Position numbers and translations under genes: made by a program. From Valencia hispanica (lineage: Eukaryota; Chordata; Actinopteri; Cyprinodontiformes; Valenciidae), in the NCBI GenBank assembly GCA_963556495.2, contig OY747710.1, positions 41,179,000 through 41,242,999 on the forward strand: a DNA stretch of 64,000 nucleotides, written 5' to 3'. Of the stretch, positions 1 to 12,029 are shown in pieces. The notes under the pieces are model-generated. The model saw only the letters and a program-made list of their open reading frames with translations. It was not told the origin of the DNA and ran no database searches. Numbering within the stretch: the first letter of the stretch is position 1; each line of letters starts with the position of its first letter.

Positions 1-809
1 ACATGTGGAAGAAGGTGCTCTGGTCAGATGAGACCAAAATGGAACTTTTTGGCAAAATGCAAAACGCTATGTGTGGCGGAAAACTAACACTGCACATCAC
101 TCTGAACACACCATCCCCACTGTCAAATATGGTGGTGGCAGCATCATGCTCTGGGGGTGCTTCTCTTCAGCAGGGACAAGGAAGCTGGTCAGAGTTGATG
201 GGAAGATGGATGGAGCCAAATACAGGGCAATCTTGGAAGAAAACCTCTTGGAGTCTGCAAAAGACTTGAGACTGGGGCGGAGGTTCACCTTCCAGCAGGA
301 CAACGACCCTAAACATAAAGCCAGGGCAACAATGGAATGGTTTAAAACAAAACATATCCATGTGTTAGAATGGCCCAGTCAAAGTCCAGATCTAAATCCA
401 ATCGAGAATCTGTGGCAAGATCTGAAAACTACTGTTCACAAACGCTGTCCATCTAATCTGACTGAGCTGGACCTGTTTTGCAAAGAAGAATGGGCAAGAA
501 TTTCAGTCTCTAGATGTGCAAAGCTGGTAGAGACATACCCTAAAAGACTGGCAGCTGTAATTGCAGCAAAAGGTGGTTCTGCAAAGTATTGACTCAGGGG
601 GCTGAATAATTACGCACACCCCACTTTTCAGTTATTTATTTGCAAAAAATGATTGGAATCATGTATGATTTTCGTTCCACTTCTCTTGTGTACACCACTT
701 TGTATTGGTCTTTCATGTGGAATACCAATGAAATTGATTCATGTTTGTGGCTGTAATGTGACAAAATGTGGAAAAATTCAAGGGGGCTGAATACTTTTGC
801 AAGCCACTG
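1..809 (+). mobile_element. Tc1-like DNA transposon, 3' half (cut by window edge)
   Basis: This is the right half of a Tc1/mariner transposon. Its end reads GCAAGCCACTG at 799-809, followed by the TA target at 810-811. The same inverted-repeat end closes the second copy at 18886-20468. The transposase 3' half (3-592) lies inside, followed by about 215 bp of non-coding subterminal sequence. The left end is outside the window, so full length cannot be judged; the sister copy is about 1.58 kb. High similarity between the two copies suggests a recently active family. Confidence 0.95.
3..592 (+). pseudogene. Tc1 transposase, catalytic C-terminal half, frameshifted
   Basis: This would be the DDE transposase that cuts and pastes the element at TA sites. 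The frame from 3 carries the first catalytic Asp in SDETK. The rest of the catalytic domain continues in another frame from 71. There the second Asp (QQDNDPKH) and the Glu (NPIENLW) are 34 residues apart, the DD34E spacing of the Tc1 family. The protein ends GGSAKY at a TGA near 592. The switch of frame falls in the stretch GGCAAAATGC near 51-61, where family members I know carry one more base. The catalytic residues survive, but this copy cannot make one continuous protein. The N-terminal paired-like DNA-binding part lies outside the window. Confidence 0.92.
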
Positions 810-811
810 TA

Positions 812-1149
812 TATTAGATGTGTGTGTGCATGCATGGTTATTTATCATTTGTGGAACCAGTACTGCCGCAACCCTGCAAGGATTAAGTGGCTTCACAAAA
901 AGGATGGAAAATACATCGTTAATTTTAACACAATTCTTACTTGTTTGTTAATCCAGGTTATGTCTCATTCTTTAGTACTCTAAATGCCAGACATTAGACA
1001 GACATTTTTGGGGGTTGAAAATCTAACCCAATAGTATGGTTAACCACCTTGTTTTGTAAAACAACCCAAGGCTGGATATAATTATATTTGACCCAGGACT
1101 GAATCAGCATCATAACCCAAAGTGGGTGAATTTTAGCTAAGTAGTTTTG
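812..1149. other. Intergenic, no recognised feature
   Basis: AT-rich sequence between the Tc1 end and a SINE. I see no convincing exon, inverted repeat or known repeat in it. Confidence 0.5.
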
Positions 1150-1375
1150 AGAACCTTGTTATGCTGGAGTTATGTGTGCTTCCCCCCATGGGGTTGCAAC
1201 AGCACAACAGCGTTCTCCTCTCCACAGCTGTGTGCACACAGACTTGGCAGAGGTTTTATGCTGGATGTTTTTTCCTGATGCAACACCCCAGATTATCCCT
1301 GGGGAGGGAGGGAGGGAGGGAGGGTGATTTAAACCGGTAACCCTCAGAGTCTGTGACACATCTACTTTACCACCC
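1150..1375 (-). mobile_element. tRNA-derived SINE (minus strand)
   Basis: Read on the minus strand, the head near 1375 has a box A-like TGGTAAAGTAG and, about 40 bases later, a box B-like GGTTTAAATC. These are the internal RNA polymerase III promoter elements of a tRNA-derived SINE. The body carries CATCCAGCATAAAACCTCTG, a motif I associate with a common teleost SINE family, and ends near TTGCAACCCCATGGGG. A (GGGA)n run at 1302-1324 lies in the body. Box B is diverged, so this is an old copy and probably not transcribed. Confidence 0.6.
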
Positions 1376-1830
1376 GGGCCGCTACCACCCCTTTATACTT
1401 GAGTGATACTGGAGTATAATCTGGCCTGTTTAAGGAATTGCTGAAGCATATATGCTTGTGGGCAAAGATATACCTTTTGCTTTTAAGAGGAAACACTGGT
1501 ATGGTTCATATCAAACTATTCCCACAATTTGGGAGCATGAAATTGTCCAAAATGTTATGGTATGGTATTTTTTGCACTGAGAGTACGAGGTATTGACAAT
1601 AGAGTTAAGTGCTGTTCTTGTGAAAAATTTCAATTCCTGACTCATCCGTTGTATTTCTCGAGTGGCATGACTAATCCCTAGAGAACGAATCTCCATTGCT
1701 CTTGAGTGCAAGACGGACGAAAGCGAAAGCATTTGCCAAGAATGTTTTTATTCACCCCTTCATCTGACACTTTGTATCGCACTTGATTTTCCTGAGCTAA
1801 TCGGAAAGCCACATGCAGCTTGAAGGTCTG
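1376..1830. other. Intergenic, no recognised feature
   Basis: Single-copy-looking sequence. Short open frames here lack domain signatures or splice context. Confidence 0.45.
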
Positions 1831-1831
1831 T

Positions 1832-2110
1832 AGTAGAGCTCGACCGATATAGTTTTTTCTATTGCCGATGCAATTACCAAAAGGTAGAGGTTGTGGTCAG
1901 CCATTGGCCAATATGTGCTGCCGATGTTTTGGGTCGATTTTCATGGCCGATATCTAGATGTTTTCCGCCTTATTTGGATATTAAAGTGTCCCATTAATAA
2001 CATTTCTGAACCAAATCAGTTTTTGAACACTGAATTTAACCAACTCTTAAATCTTAAGTTTGACACACATAAGAACATAAGAAACAATTATTGTTAGTAT
2101 TTTTGTAGTG
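1832..2110. repeat. Possible hAT terminal fragment with CGATAT motifs
   Basis: The segment opens TAGAGCTCGACCGATATAG and repeats GCCGATG/GGCCGATAT motifs. This resembles ends of teleost hAT-type repeats whose terminal region is rich in CGATA words. No matching opposite inverted repeat was found, so it would be a fragment. Assignment rests on pattern memory only. Confidence 0.35.
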
Positions 2111-2269
2111 GATCCATCTCCAATTCCATCTATAATAAATATTCTAGAAAGATTTGAACAATTACAAAAAAGTGTACCAAAGCCATTAACTAGTGTGTGG
2201 TTGTTATTGTTTTTTTTTTGTTTTTTTGTTAACAGGTGCATTGTTGGGCAGCAGGTGGGGTACACCTGG

Positions 2270-3618
2270 AAAAGGATGCAAATCCCTCACTGTGTCATCT
2301 TTTTTAAATAGATTTTACACTAAAAGTCACATCATAGTGCTATTGAAATCTTATAGAACCTTCTACCTCCAGTAATTCCCAACCAAGGCAGACATCTGGC
2401 ACCACATGGGCAAGGTTAATCCATGGAAACTATGCTGTTCTACTACAAACATTGTGTCACATATATTCCCATGCCTTCCTCCCTCTGAGGCAATGAATCA
2501 ATCATGCTAACATGCAGTAAAAGCAAAAGAAAGAGGGTCATGATTATTATTGCGCTAAATGTGATGCTGTCAAGGGGCATCTTTTTCCTTTTGCTTGTTT
2601 TACGGCTGGTCATAGATGAGAGTTTTATGGCTTCACAGTTGCTAGGGCTTGATCTTCAGTAAAGGGGCCCTCATATTCCCGTAAGACTGCTTTTAAACAA
2701 AGTGAAGTTGTAATTATGGCTGGCCAATGGCAAAGATGCAGCAAAAAGGAATTTAAGGATCTTGTGCAGCCTGTGTGTAAAAAGTCCTTCTGGAGATCTG
2801 GAAGGACATGGTTACGTGTCCGAGGTCTTCATCAGGGCTCACGCGACTCACTGATGGTTCCGGAAAACTATTCTGTATCCCATTTTTTTCAAATTCCAAA
2901 ATAACAACGATAAACAATGTGAGCACTAGGCAGCAACCCACACAAATCTTAACACCCCTAATGTTCTGCTAAAGCTAAGCAGGTCTGAATTGCTACACCT
3001 TCATGTATTTGTGTTCTAAAATATTAAGGAAAATGAATTTAAAAAAACTGTCAGAGAGTTATAGAGTGCCTTATTGGACCCCAGTTGGAAACCCTGGCCT
3101 GATCATTCAGACTATGTGTGCTTATGACTGTTGCACATTGGGTGGTGCACAGCAACTGACTTATTGGATATTATACTTGTGTTCACATATTGGATTTCTG
3201 CAGAATAATATTTGGTTTACTGGGGACTCCTCCTGCCCCGTGTCTGGTCCAGACTGTTCAGTTGGCCTCAAAACACAAGAGAAGCATGTGAAAATGTCAA
3301 AGATAGCACTTTGAAACCAACAAGAATGTGGAATAATACATTGAAGTCTAAGTTGTGGGTCCTTCAATTTCATCCGTTCTTTGACTGATCTACAATTCAT
3401 TGCAAAATAAAGAATGTAGAGGAATTTATTGTTTTTAAAAGCTGAGTGGTGGTAACCTAATCGTTTTCTTACAAAACCAAAGAGGAAGTGACAAAACTAT
3501 TGTCATAACCCGGTCTTTTGTTGATCTCTCAGTAAGGAAACTAACCCATGATAAAATCCATAAGTATGAGGTAGTGTTGTAAAAGAATGGTGTAGCCCGA
3601 GCCCAGTTAGTAAGTTTT
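2270..3618. other. Intergenic, no recognised feature
   Basis: No repeat ends, coding domains or RNA genes recognised. The largest frame (103 codons at 3003) has no recognisable domain and looks like chance. Confidence 0.45.
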
Positions 3619-3626
3619 TCCTAATG

Positions 3627-4371
3627 CAGTGTTTCTCAAACTTTTTTTATCATTCCCAACTTTGGACATAGGAGCATACACAAGCCCCCCATGCTTTTAT
3701 CGCCCAACAGAATGGTGACCACGCCTGATTTTTAAAGTGTTTTATTTATTTAAAAAGCCGAGTTAGTCTACAAGTTTTTAAGGGTATAAATTAGATGGAA
3801 AAAGGGGTTGCGCCCCGGTATAAAACCGGCTCAGAAATATATGCTGTCAGTAGTTGCTACATGTAGAACTTCAGCTCACAGTTGGAGAAAATAAAAGTTG
3901 TAGTTTTATCAAATTTACAAAGCTTTCAAAAGTACAATAAATAAATAAAATAAATAAAGAGCAAGATACTCATCCCTGTATTTCCTCCGTGGTTGACCGT
4001 GTGACTTCTCTGACTCTGAAACGTTCCCTGATCTTTTTAGATATTTGTACATTTTGTAGATGGAATCTCTGATAATGCGGCTACTTCAGCTTGTTTTGTT
4101 CTGCTGCGATATATTCCAACGTCAAACTCCCAGCCCGATGTTCCAAGTCCCGGTTCTGTTTACAATGATGATCACAATTGCTAATTTATTTGAGTGTGTT
4201 TAATTTTGTGAGAGGGGGGGAGCTGGTTGATTTAATTTACAGTGCAGTGAAACATTCACAACGACAGAATCTAGGGGGGAAAAACTATTTAAATCCCATT
4301 GATGTCACGCCCCACCTGCAATACCCCTGCGTCCCACTAGTGGGACTCGCCCCATAGTTTGAGAAGCACTG
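3627..4371. mobile_element. Non-autonomous hAT transposon with perfect 8-bp TSD
   Basis: The element is bounded by CAGTGTTTCTCAAACT on the left, and the reverse complement of the right end is CAGTGCTTCTCAAACT, a 15/16 match. Both sides are flanked by the identical octamer TCCTAATG (3619-3626 and 4372-4379), the 8-bp target duplication of hAT transposition. The 745-bp interior has no transposase frame, so it would have been moved in trans by an autonomous relative. The preserved duplication shows that the boundaries are exact. Confidence 0.93.
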
Positions 4372-4639
4372 TCCTAATGTGTCTTTTTATATAACAATAT
4401 TAACAAAAAGGATATATGTCAAACTAAACCTTATATTTGAAACCCTCGTTTGATCCGTTTGGGACATTACTTAATTTAACCTTATTATTTAAACAGGTAA
4501 AAATCGCTGTACAGTACGTGTAAGTATATCAGTCAGCTTGTAAGTGCTGGAGAATTTGTTTTTCTAACAAAAACAGAACAGCCCACAAGAAAGTCAATTC
4601 AATTGTTAGACTTGTAGTTTAGTGTTGAAACCATTCTTT

Positions 4640-7045
4640 TTCCAGGATAAAATTGTATGCAAATCTGCAAAGATAAAATAAAAAAGATGCAAAAGTTTGA
4701 ATTTCTCTCAGATTTTCTCTAATCAACAATGGGTTAGGATTATAAATATTGGGTCAACTGCATGTATTCACCTCTACTATTTTTGGTTAGAAGCTCCTCA
4801 GAGATTTGCCTCTCAACCAGACACTTTTTGTAGCCATCAACAAGGTTGGCTGACTGGGGTTTAATTTTTTACCACTATTCTAGGCTCAGTTCTTTGAATC
4901 AGTTTAAGATGGAACGTTTTTTTCCTTGTATGAACCCACCATTTTGACATAATCCACTTTTTTGTAGTTCATCGCTTTCAAACTGTCGTTCCAGAAGCTT
5001 ACTATTTGTCTTTTTTTATCCATTCCAAAACAATTTCTGTTATGTCTCTGTGAGCACGTCCCATTGGAACACACAACTGTGTTCTTGCATAATTCAACTG
5101 AAAAAAGCAAACATGTTTATTTGAGAGAAAGTAATATTAAAAAACTGCACTATTCTGGTTTCATAAGTGTGTACACCCTAAAACTAATGCTTTGTGAAGC
5201 ACCTTTTGATTCAGTTTTAGCATTTGGTTTTCTTGACTTAATACCTCCCATCAGATTTAGTAAATTGGATTTACCTGAAATAAAGTTCAGGTGTCCTTGA
5301 CACTGATGTTTGCTAAATTGTATGCTTTAGCTAAAAAGATAATTTGCAGAAATGGTCCCAAAAGATAAAATGACTCACGTTAAAAGCATCAGTCAGGAGC
5401 AGGGCTTAAACAGTCCACAGGATTCACTATGGCACAATGAAATCACTCAGCAATGACTGGAGCATAATGGAAGCTAATAGTTACATTATAAAAACTGGAA
5501 TCTTCTACAGAATTGATAAAGGGAGAAAAGTACCAATTGTGTTCTACATAGGACAACATATTGCTGTATTTTTTCTAGGGCTGTCAAATTTAATGCATTA
5601 ATTCGTGTTGATTAAGTTGGGGAATTAATGCCATTAATTTTTTTAACGCAATTAACGGATGCACAGAATGACCTGCCCTATTTACCCCACAATTAAACCC
5701 GCGCTGCTTTCAGTGCTCGCTTGTCACGTAAACAGCATGACAACTGTTTGATAACTGCGAATAATAACAGTGGGAACCAGGGAGTAATGTAAAGGTTCGG
5801 TGTTGATATACAAATAATCCCTCTATTAGTCAGAAAATTTCAATAAAAAAATACTTAATTCCTCCCAGAGAGAAATTAAGTTTTGTTGTAGCTCAAATTA
5901 TTAAATTTTTCAAGGAGCTATTGTAGATCCTGATGGCTGTAAGCAGGAATGATCTCCTGTACCAGTCTGTGTCGCAGCAAAACTGAAGAAGCCTCTGACC
6001 AAAGACACCATTGTTGTAGGATATTCCCATGAAGAGGATGCTCAGGGTTGTCCAAAATTGAATAAGAAACTGTCAGCTTTACATTCAGAAAATGTTAACC
6101 AGTTAGTTTGCCTTAGCAACTGGCTAAAAGATTAATAGGTAAAAAGCTCCACGTGTAAATGTGATTGTGGAATTCAAAACAAAAGTTCCATGCATCTCTC
6201 CTGTATTTCCTTAAAAAAAGAGCAACAGCTTCCAGTTTCGTCCTTTATTTACACCAAACATGTTACTTTTTCGGTCATATTTGGGAAAGTTAATTCATCG
6301 TGATTAATTTACAGCTACCCTGTGATTAATTAGATTACAATGTTTTATCGTTTGACAGCCCTAATTTTTTCATATGTCTTGGCAAAGAACTAGGTCTGAA
6401 AGACAGAACTCCCTTCTTCCAAAGAAAACAACCAGGCCTAGCTAATATCTCCCAAAGTCTCGTTGAAGAACATATTATAGGATCCCGTTTGGGTCTAAAT
6501 TTCTAAAGGATAGTTTGGCACAAGCATAGAAGTCAACATCACCAAAACCAACACCAAACCCACAGGGAAATATGGTGGTGGCTGCGTCATGCTCTTGGGT
6601 TATATTTTCAGTTGGAACTAGGTTTTTTGCCAAGGTGGGTAAAAGTGTAAACAGATTCAGATAACAGACAGTTTTGACTCCAAACCTTCAAGTGTGTCTC
6701 AGAAAGCTAAAGGTGAAGACCTATTCTGTTTTTCTGCAGCACAGTGAATCCAGGCATACATCCAAATCAGCAAAACAACTACTTCACATGAGTAAAATTA
6801 AAGCTCAACTGGCCTTTTCAGAGTGGAGAACTAAATCTGATACAAAATCAGTGGGATCACCTGAAGAGGGCTGTGAACAAGAGATGTCCTCACTGTCCGA
6901 GAGGTTTGTAGAACTTTTACAAGCTAGGGAGGGTATCTATTGTCAAGTCAGGAGATGCTAACATATTACTCCTATTAAGGAAGATTAAATGCTGAAACTG
7001 AATCAAAAGGTGTTCTAGCTCCAGGATGTACACACTAATGTGAGT
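4640..7045 (+). mobile_element. Ancient Tc1-like transposon relic (host of a hAT insertion)
   Basis: Decayed Tc1 sequence is recognisable around 6540-6640 (GGAAATATGGTGGTGGCTGC, the GGGS region) and 6730-6965 (CATACATCCAAATCAGCAAA; CACCTGAAGAGGGCTGTG, after the DD34E region). Terminal-type text lies at 5120-5220 (AAGTGTGTACACCCT) and 7000-7040 (AGGATGTACACACTAA). Many stops and indels break the reading frame. The family differs from the 1-809 copy. A complete hAT element splits it at 5576-6363. The outer left boundary is uncertain; 4640-5110 may be a second Tc1 fragment. Confidence 0.65.
5576..6363. mobile_element. Non-autonomous hAT transposon nested in Tc1 relic, perfect TSD
   Basis: The left end TAGGGCTGTCAAA and the reverse complement of the right end are identical over 13 bases. 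The flanks are the identical octamer ATTTTTTC (5568-5575 and 6364-6371). The 788-bp interior is AT-rich with many ATTAA words near both ends and has no long frame. It sits inside the Tc1 relic and is therefore younger than it. Confidence 0.93.
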
Positions 7046-7093
7046 GCATTACTACAACTTTTTTGTTTTTATTGTTTTCTTCTAAAAGAGCTT

Positions 7094-7095
<2 letters not shown>

Positions 7096-7143
<48 letters not shown>

Positions 7144-7320
7144 CTTTATGAAGCGCTTGTCATACAAAGATTGCAACTCAAAGTGCTTTACAGATTAAAA
7201 ATTACCCCACATAAACTACATTCCCCTCCCTCCCCTCCAGATTTAAGAGCGTGCTCACATTTATACATTTATAAATGTAGAAATTTATAAATATAAATGT
7301 GATCCCCCCGGCATAGGTAA
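7096..7320 (-). mobile_element. LINE (L2/RTE-type) 3' end with (CAAT)n tail
   Basis: A (CAAT)n run at 7096-7143 is followed by TTTATGAAGCGCTTGTCATAC and CAAAGTGCTTTACAG. On the minus strand this reads as the typical teleost LINE terminus (CTGTAAAGCACTTTG ... GCGCTTCATAAAG) running into a tetranucleotide tail. Only the 3' end is present, as expected from 5'-truncated retrotransposition. Confidence 0.65.
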
Positions 7321-9180
7321 GGAAACCTGTCTGATTTTAGATTGATTATAATTTTAGACTGATTTGCACAGAACAAATGTTATACGTGATTTATCATGGC
7401 AATACTTTTTTTACATCACAAAATTGTTGTGTACTTTTTGAGAGTCATCCCCAGTGTGAATAAAATACATGATGTGTCATATACACAAAATTAACAATGA
7501 TATTTCAGTCTCTTAACATCCCACAAAGGTTTTCCCACAATTTCCAACAACTAAAACTCTTATGATTTTTAATTAATCTATCAAGTCATTTCTCATATTT
7601 TCATTTTTTGTTCTTCAGCTTTTTAATCCTTAATGTTTTTACTGCTACCTAACATTAAAGTAATAATTTATGCGACAAACCAACAAAACTCAGATGGACC
7701 CTAATCCTCATCCAGTGAAAGCATAGCGGGAATTTCCACTAATCAGATTTTGTCCCTGTGAAAACAGCACTGGTTAGCTGAATAAACAGAACAAGAGCAA
7801 ATCTCCGCGGCCATAATTCTGCCTCAGAGGCAGCTGAGGCAATGGCATAAAAAACGGTGCTGAAGTCGAATAAAAATGGACCGCCCTCAAGGTCGAGGTG
7901 CCACAATCCCCTCAGACACGTGGCTTCAGGAAGCTGGAGATGTTGAAACAGATGTTTTTCATATTGGGTCTGTGGTGTTGGACCAAATGAGTGCTCTGTT
8001 TCATTAGTGCAATTTTCTGTCCTGTTGTAGCAATCAAAGTTGATTTGATCTGTCCCCAATTACTCACAATAAAGTCTCACTCTCTCTGTGTGGTGATTTA
8101 CACAAACCATCTCAACCGTTTTCACAGCTAGCAAAGGTGTGTTTCAGTATCCTCAAATGGCCTAATGAAATGCCAGCATAATTTCGACCAATTATATTTC
8201 AGTATCATGTTAAAGCAGGATGTGTCTTTTGAGAACAAGCCTTTCTATGTGAGACAAAAACTGAAATCAAACACAGGAGAGTCTAATGAAATACCTTTTT
8301 ATAAATATTTATGAAAACCTGAAGGTAACTTAAAGATATTTTTAAATATAAAAATCATAATTTTACATTTATCACACCCTGCCATTAGACCCCCTGCCGG
8401 CTTGAATAAAAAAGGATTTGTGTAGGGCTTGTTAAAAGTTTTTTTCTGTCATAAAATAAGCAGAAGATAAATAAAATGTCTAGCTCCCCTCTACAGGGTA
8501 TTTATTCCCGTATGGATGGAGCTGACATTGACCTGTTCTGTCAGACATATTTGTCCTTGTCCTGTGTCCTCTTTCCCTTAGTCCTTTTTCCCACACACAG
8601 AACACACTCACAAATACACACACTGTACTCCCCCATTCCACGAATAAATGAAAGCGGACATGCAGCTAACGATATTAAAAGGAGTCCAATGTTGGCTGTC
8701 TCCATCGCCCTATACATCTGTCTCCCTGTGTCCTATCCTTTCCATTCAGTGATAAAGAAGGCTGTTTATCTATTACACCATTACCCACACAGCAGCAAGG
8801 CCAGAGAACAGCTCCTTTATCATGCCTCCATCAGTTCCAATGGCACACGTGCATAATAGCGCAATTCTTTAATTGAAAAAATGGCTGTTGCTACAATGAG
8901 CTCCTCTAGGCAATGTCTATGAATTTTACAGCAAAAAACACACACTTACCGACTGCAAACATTGAATAAGATTAACATAACTTGCCCATTCCAGCATCTA
9001 AGATGCTGTCACAGTGTTGTCATATATGTCTGGATTTTTCAAAAAACACTTCTCAAATGGTTCTGAATGTAAAAGAATGAGGTGCTTTGTGTGGAACATT
9101 GGATCCTGCCATGTATATAAAGTGACAGGGAAAGAGGGAGATGAATGTTCAGTGTACTGTCGAAGGTGATCCCTATTCAG
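7321..9180. other. Long single-copy-looking intergenic block
   Basis: No repeats, exons or RNA genes recognised. The stretch near 8560-8860 is less AT-rich and without repeat character. It is a plausible conserved non-coding candidate, but conservation cannot be judged from one sequence. Confidence 0.4.
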
Positions 9181-9304
9181 TTAGAAAGTCAGTCCAAGTA
9201 TTGTCCAATTCTTCTTCTTCTGTGCTGATAAAGCATCTGCATGGCATAGCGTGAAATAATGCAATTTAATTCTGTGGCAGTGATGCAGATGTATGGATCC
9301 ATGG

Positions 9305-9530
9305 CATCCATCCATCCATCCATCCATCCATCCATCCATCCATCCATCCATCCATCCATCCATCCATCCATCCATCCATCCATCCATCCATCCATCCATC
9401 CATCCATCCATCCATTCATCCTCTATACCTGCTTGTCCTTGCTGCGTGGTTGATATGTTTATATCCAGTAGTCATTGGGCGAAAGGCATCGTACTCCTTG
9501 GACAGGTAACCAGCCCATTAAAGGCCCCGA
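9305..9530 (-). mobile_element. SINE with hugely expanded (CATC)n tail
   Basis: A perfect CATC repeat of about 110 bp (9305-9415) joins CTCTATACCTGCTTGTCCTT, CATTGGGCGAAAGGCAT and GGACAGGTAACCAGCCCA. On the minus strand this is the body and 3' end of a common teleost tRNA-derived SINE, whose natural tail is (GATG)n. The microsatellite is therefore the expanded SINE tail. The 5' tRNA head is missing. A better-preserved member is at 48235-48440. Confidence 0.7.
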
Positions 9531-9751
9531 CTCTTCAGTTTAGAAGTATTTACTTAGGGTTTAATCAGTCTTGATCTTTAGATTACAGATGATAAAACAC
9601 ATTCCAAATTCCTTAGAAAAATGATAATATAGCCCTTTAGTTTTGCATCAAATAACGATCTTGATTCAGATACCAAGCTGTGGTACATTGCCATATATTT
9701 TACAGTGCTTAAACTTCAAAATACCGGCACCTATTTTCTGTTGATTGGATC

Positions 9752-9880
9752 TTCAACTAAGCAACCAACATTTGTTTGGGTGTAAATGATAGGTCAACTT
9801 TTTTTAAAGAATTTATTCAACCTCCTGCAACAGTGTTTAATGATTAGAAAGGAAACCCTGTTACATTTTTTTAGCTACGC
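9752..9880. repeat. Repeat unit shared with 48085-48220
   Basis: The sequence CAACTAAGCAACCAACATTTGTTTGGGTGTAAATGATAGGTCAAC... recurs at 48095-48170, again just beyond a SINE body ending GGGCGAAAGGCAT. The two copies share TTGTTTGGGTGTAAATGATA exactly. Its identity is unknown to me; it may be part of a composite interspersed element. Confidence 0.6.
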
Positions 9881-12029
9881 ATCTTCTTAAATAGCATTGA
9901 AATGCAGGGGAGAGACACAGTAGTTTGAACGAGTGTTACGTAAAACAAATCCACTCTTTTTAAGGTGTTGACAGATCAGAACATCAAGCCTTATAGAGCT
10001 TGAACTCTATAGAAGTGAATGAAAAAAGAGGTGAACCTACTCATCATGCGGCAAAATTCAACTTATTTAGCAATAGATATATCAACATACCCTACAGAGC
10101 AAAATAGGAAACACCCATAATATTGATTGTACTTCTGTCTCAGAGCTAAGCGGGACTTCTCTCACTGTCCATGACTTGGGCTAAATTGTTTCTCTTCATC
10201 CAAAACCCCAAACAGCCCTTCAAGCTTCAGCACATCATCATTAGAATACTAGAGAGCTTTAGGAAGTGTCTTCGTTTACTCATTCGTCTTTCGCAGCACT
10301 TCTGGCTTTCATCTCACAGTTGTGTGTATTGTCTTTATTTGTGAAAGAAGGAAGTAGTAGTTTGGTTCACATCGGTTTCAAATTTGGATCTTCCTTTTGT
10401 TCGAAATATCCTTATTTTTCCATTTGTCTTCATCACTTTTCTTAAACAACTCAGGTTTTAATTCATAGCCGTAGTTCCATTCATCCAGGTTGATTAGAGA
10501 TTGTCGCAGTCTTGGCCCTGTAGAATGTTAGCTTGTACAGGGTCTAACCTACATTGAGTCATGCTCTTTGATAGTTGTAATTATCATCTACCTATACATT
10601 TATAGTATCCTCTACTTATACATTTAGGGGCTCAACTAACTGGCCACTCCACATTTTAGGTTCCCTGAAGAACATATCTGGCACTTTAGCTTGTGTGTAG
10701 TTTGCAACATTAAGTAGTTAGTGTGATGCTGGGTCCTAAAACTCTGTTGGTAAAATGGGTACGCGTTATAGATTATTGAGTCTATGTTCATGCGGAAGCT
10801 TGCTTAAATGTTCATTAACCTGGACTTGCAGATTAAAAAAAGGATCACTGCAAGGTGATGTGAAGAACTGAAGAACTCTAAACCTCAATTTCAGATTAAG
10901 AAACTCAACCCACAGACCTCTTAAGCATAACACACACAGGAATATATATATAAAAAAGAATTAAGTAGACGCAGAGCGGAAAATGTGCTGTCATTTGGTA
11001 TCATTTTCTGCATTCTGTCTGGGTTATTGGCTGCAAAGCCAATGGAAACAAGTGCTGCTCTGGACTCTGGGGCCAGAATCCAAAACATTTGTCCACTTAT
11101 TGAAATAAAACAGAATTGAATTGCAAGCAAGTAACCTATTTTCTTTATATAATGTTCCATGTTCACTCTATCGAAAAACGTTTCCAGTAAGCATGAATGA
11201 GTCATCATTTTCAGAGAAACCATACCAAGCACACGTCAGAACTCTCCATCCCTCCCTCATTCTTTCTTCAACGTGGTTTATATTCCAGGTCAGTGCAACA
11301 CACCAACAGCCCTCAAGCTACACAAATGCTTTTATTTTCACAGCAAACTGTCTTTTTTACTTGACCTTTGCCAGAGCAGGAAGGCTCTCTGGGTTTCGGA
11401 AAGAAAAGGTCTGACAGCTGCCAAAATCCATCGGTGGTTGGGAAACAATGGCACGCCCTGTGTGATTCTCAGCACTCCCCAGAACCCCAGTTGTCCTCCT
11501 TGCCGTAATCCAGTTCCTTTGCTTTGTCAGATCACCACTGCTGCCTCCAATTTGTTTTGTCAGCTTTGGCGCAGGAATACTGAGGAGACCTGACCAAGAT
11601 GGTTGCGTTGCTTGCCAGCAGGGTGAAAAGAAAGGGGGAGGGAATGCGAGAAATGTTGTAATTGCTGCAATAAGTAAGAACAACAACAAAAAAAGCTTGA
11701 GAACAGGGTAACAGGAAAGAGGTGAGGTGAGCAGTGCGATCCAACGGACTCGAATTAGCCGCGCTTCTTTGTGCGACTTGTGTGGCAGATGTTCTTCATT
11801 GGCCACAAGCCACACTGGGACAATAGCAGAGAAATGAGAGCTATTATAGAAGTGTGGGTATGAGCGTTTGTCGCTGCAGTGAGGGTCGCGGTTACACTGT
11901 CTGGGGAAACCATGGTTAACTGATGCTGACAGATGTGGAAGGGGTCTGCATGTCTAAGACGACAAGGGAAACAGCTGGAGACTGAGTAGAGTCCTGAGGA
12001 CTGTGTACTCTGCTCGGAGAAGAGTAGAG
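9881..12029. other. Intergenic, no recognised feature
   Basis: Mostly AT-rich sequence without recognised repeats. The 152-codon minus-strand frame at 11357-11815 has no domain and no supporting splice context, so I do not call it a gene. Confidence 0.4.

Noticed and set aside
9305..9415. CRISPR-like array
   Set aside because: Period of four bases with no spacers; simple microsatellite in a vertebrate genome.
11357..11815. 152-codon minus-strand frame
   Set aside because: No recognisable domain, no splice sites or neighbours supporting a gene; chance frame.
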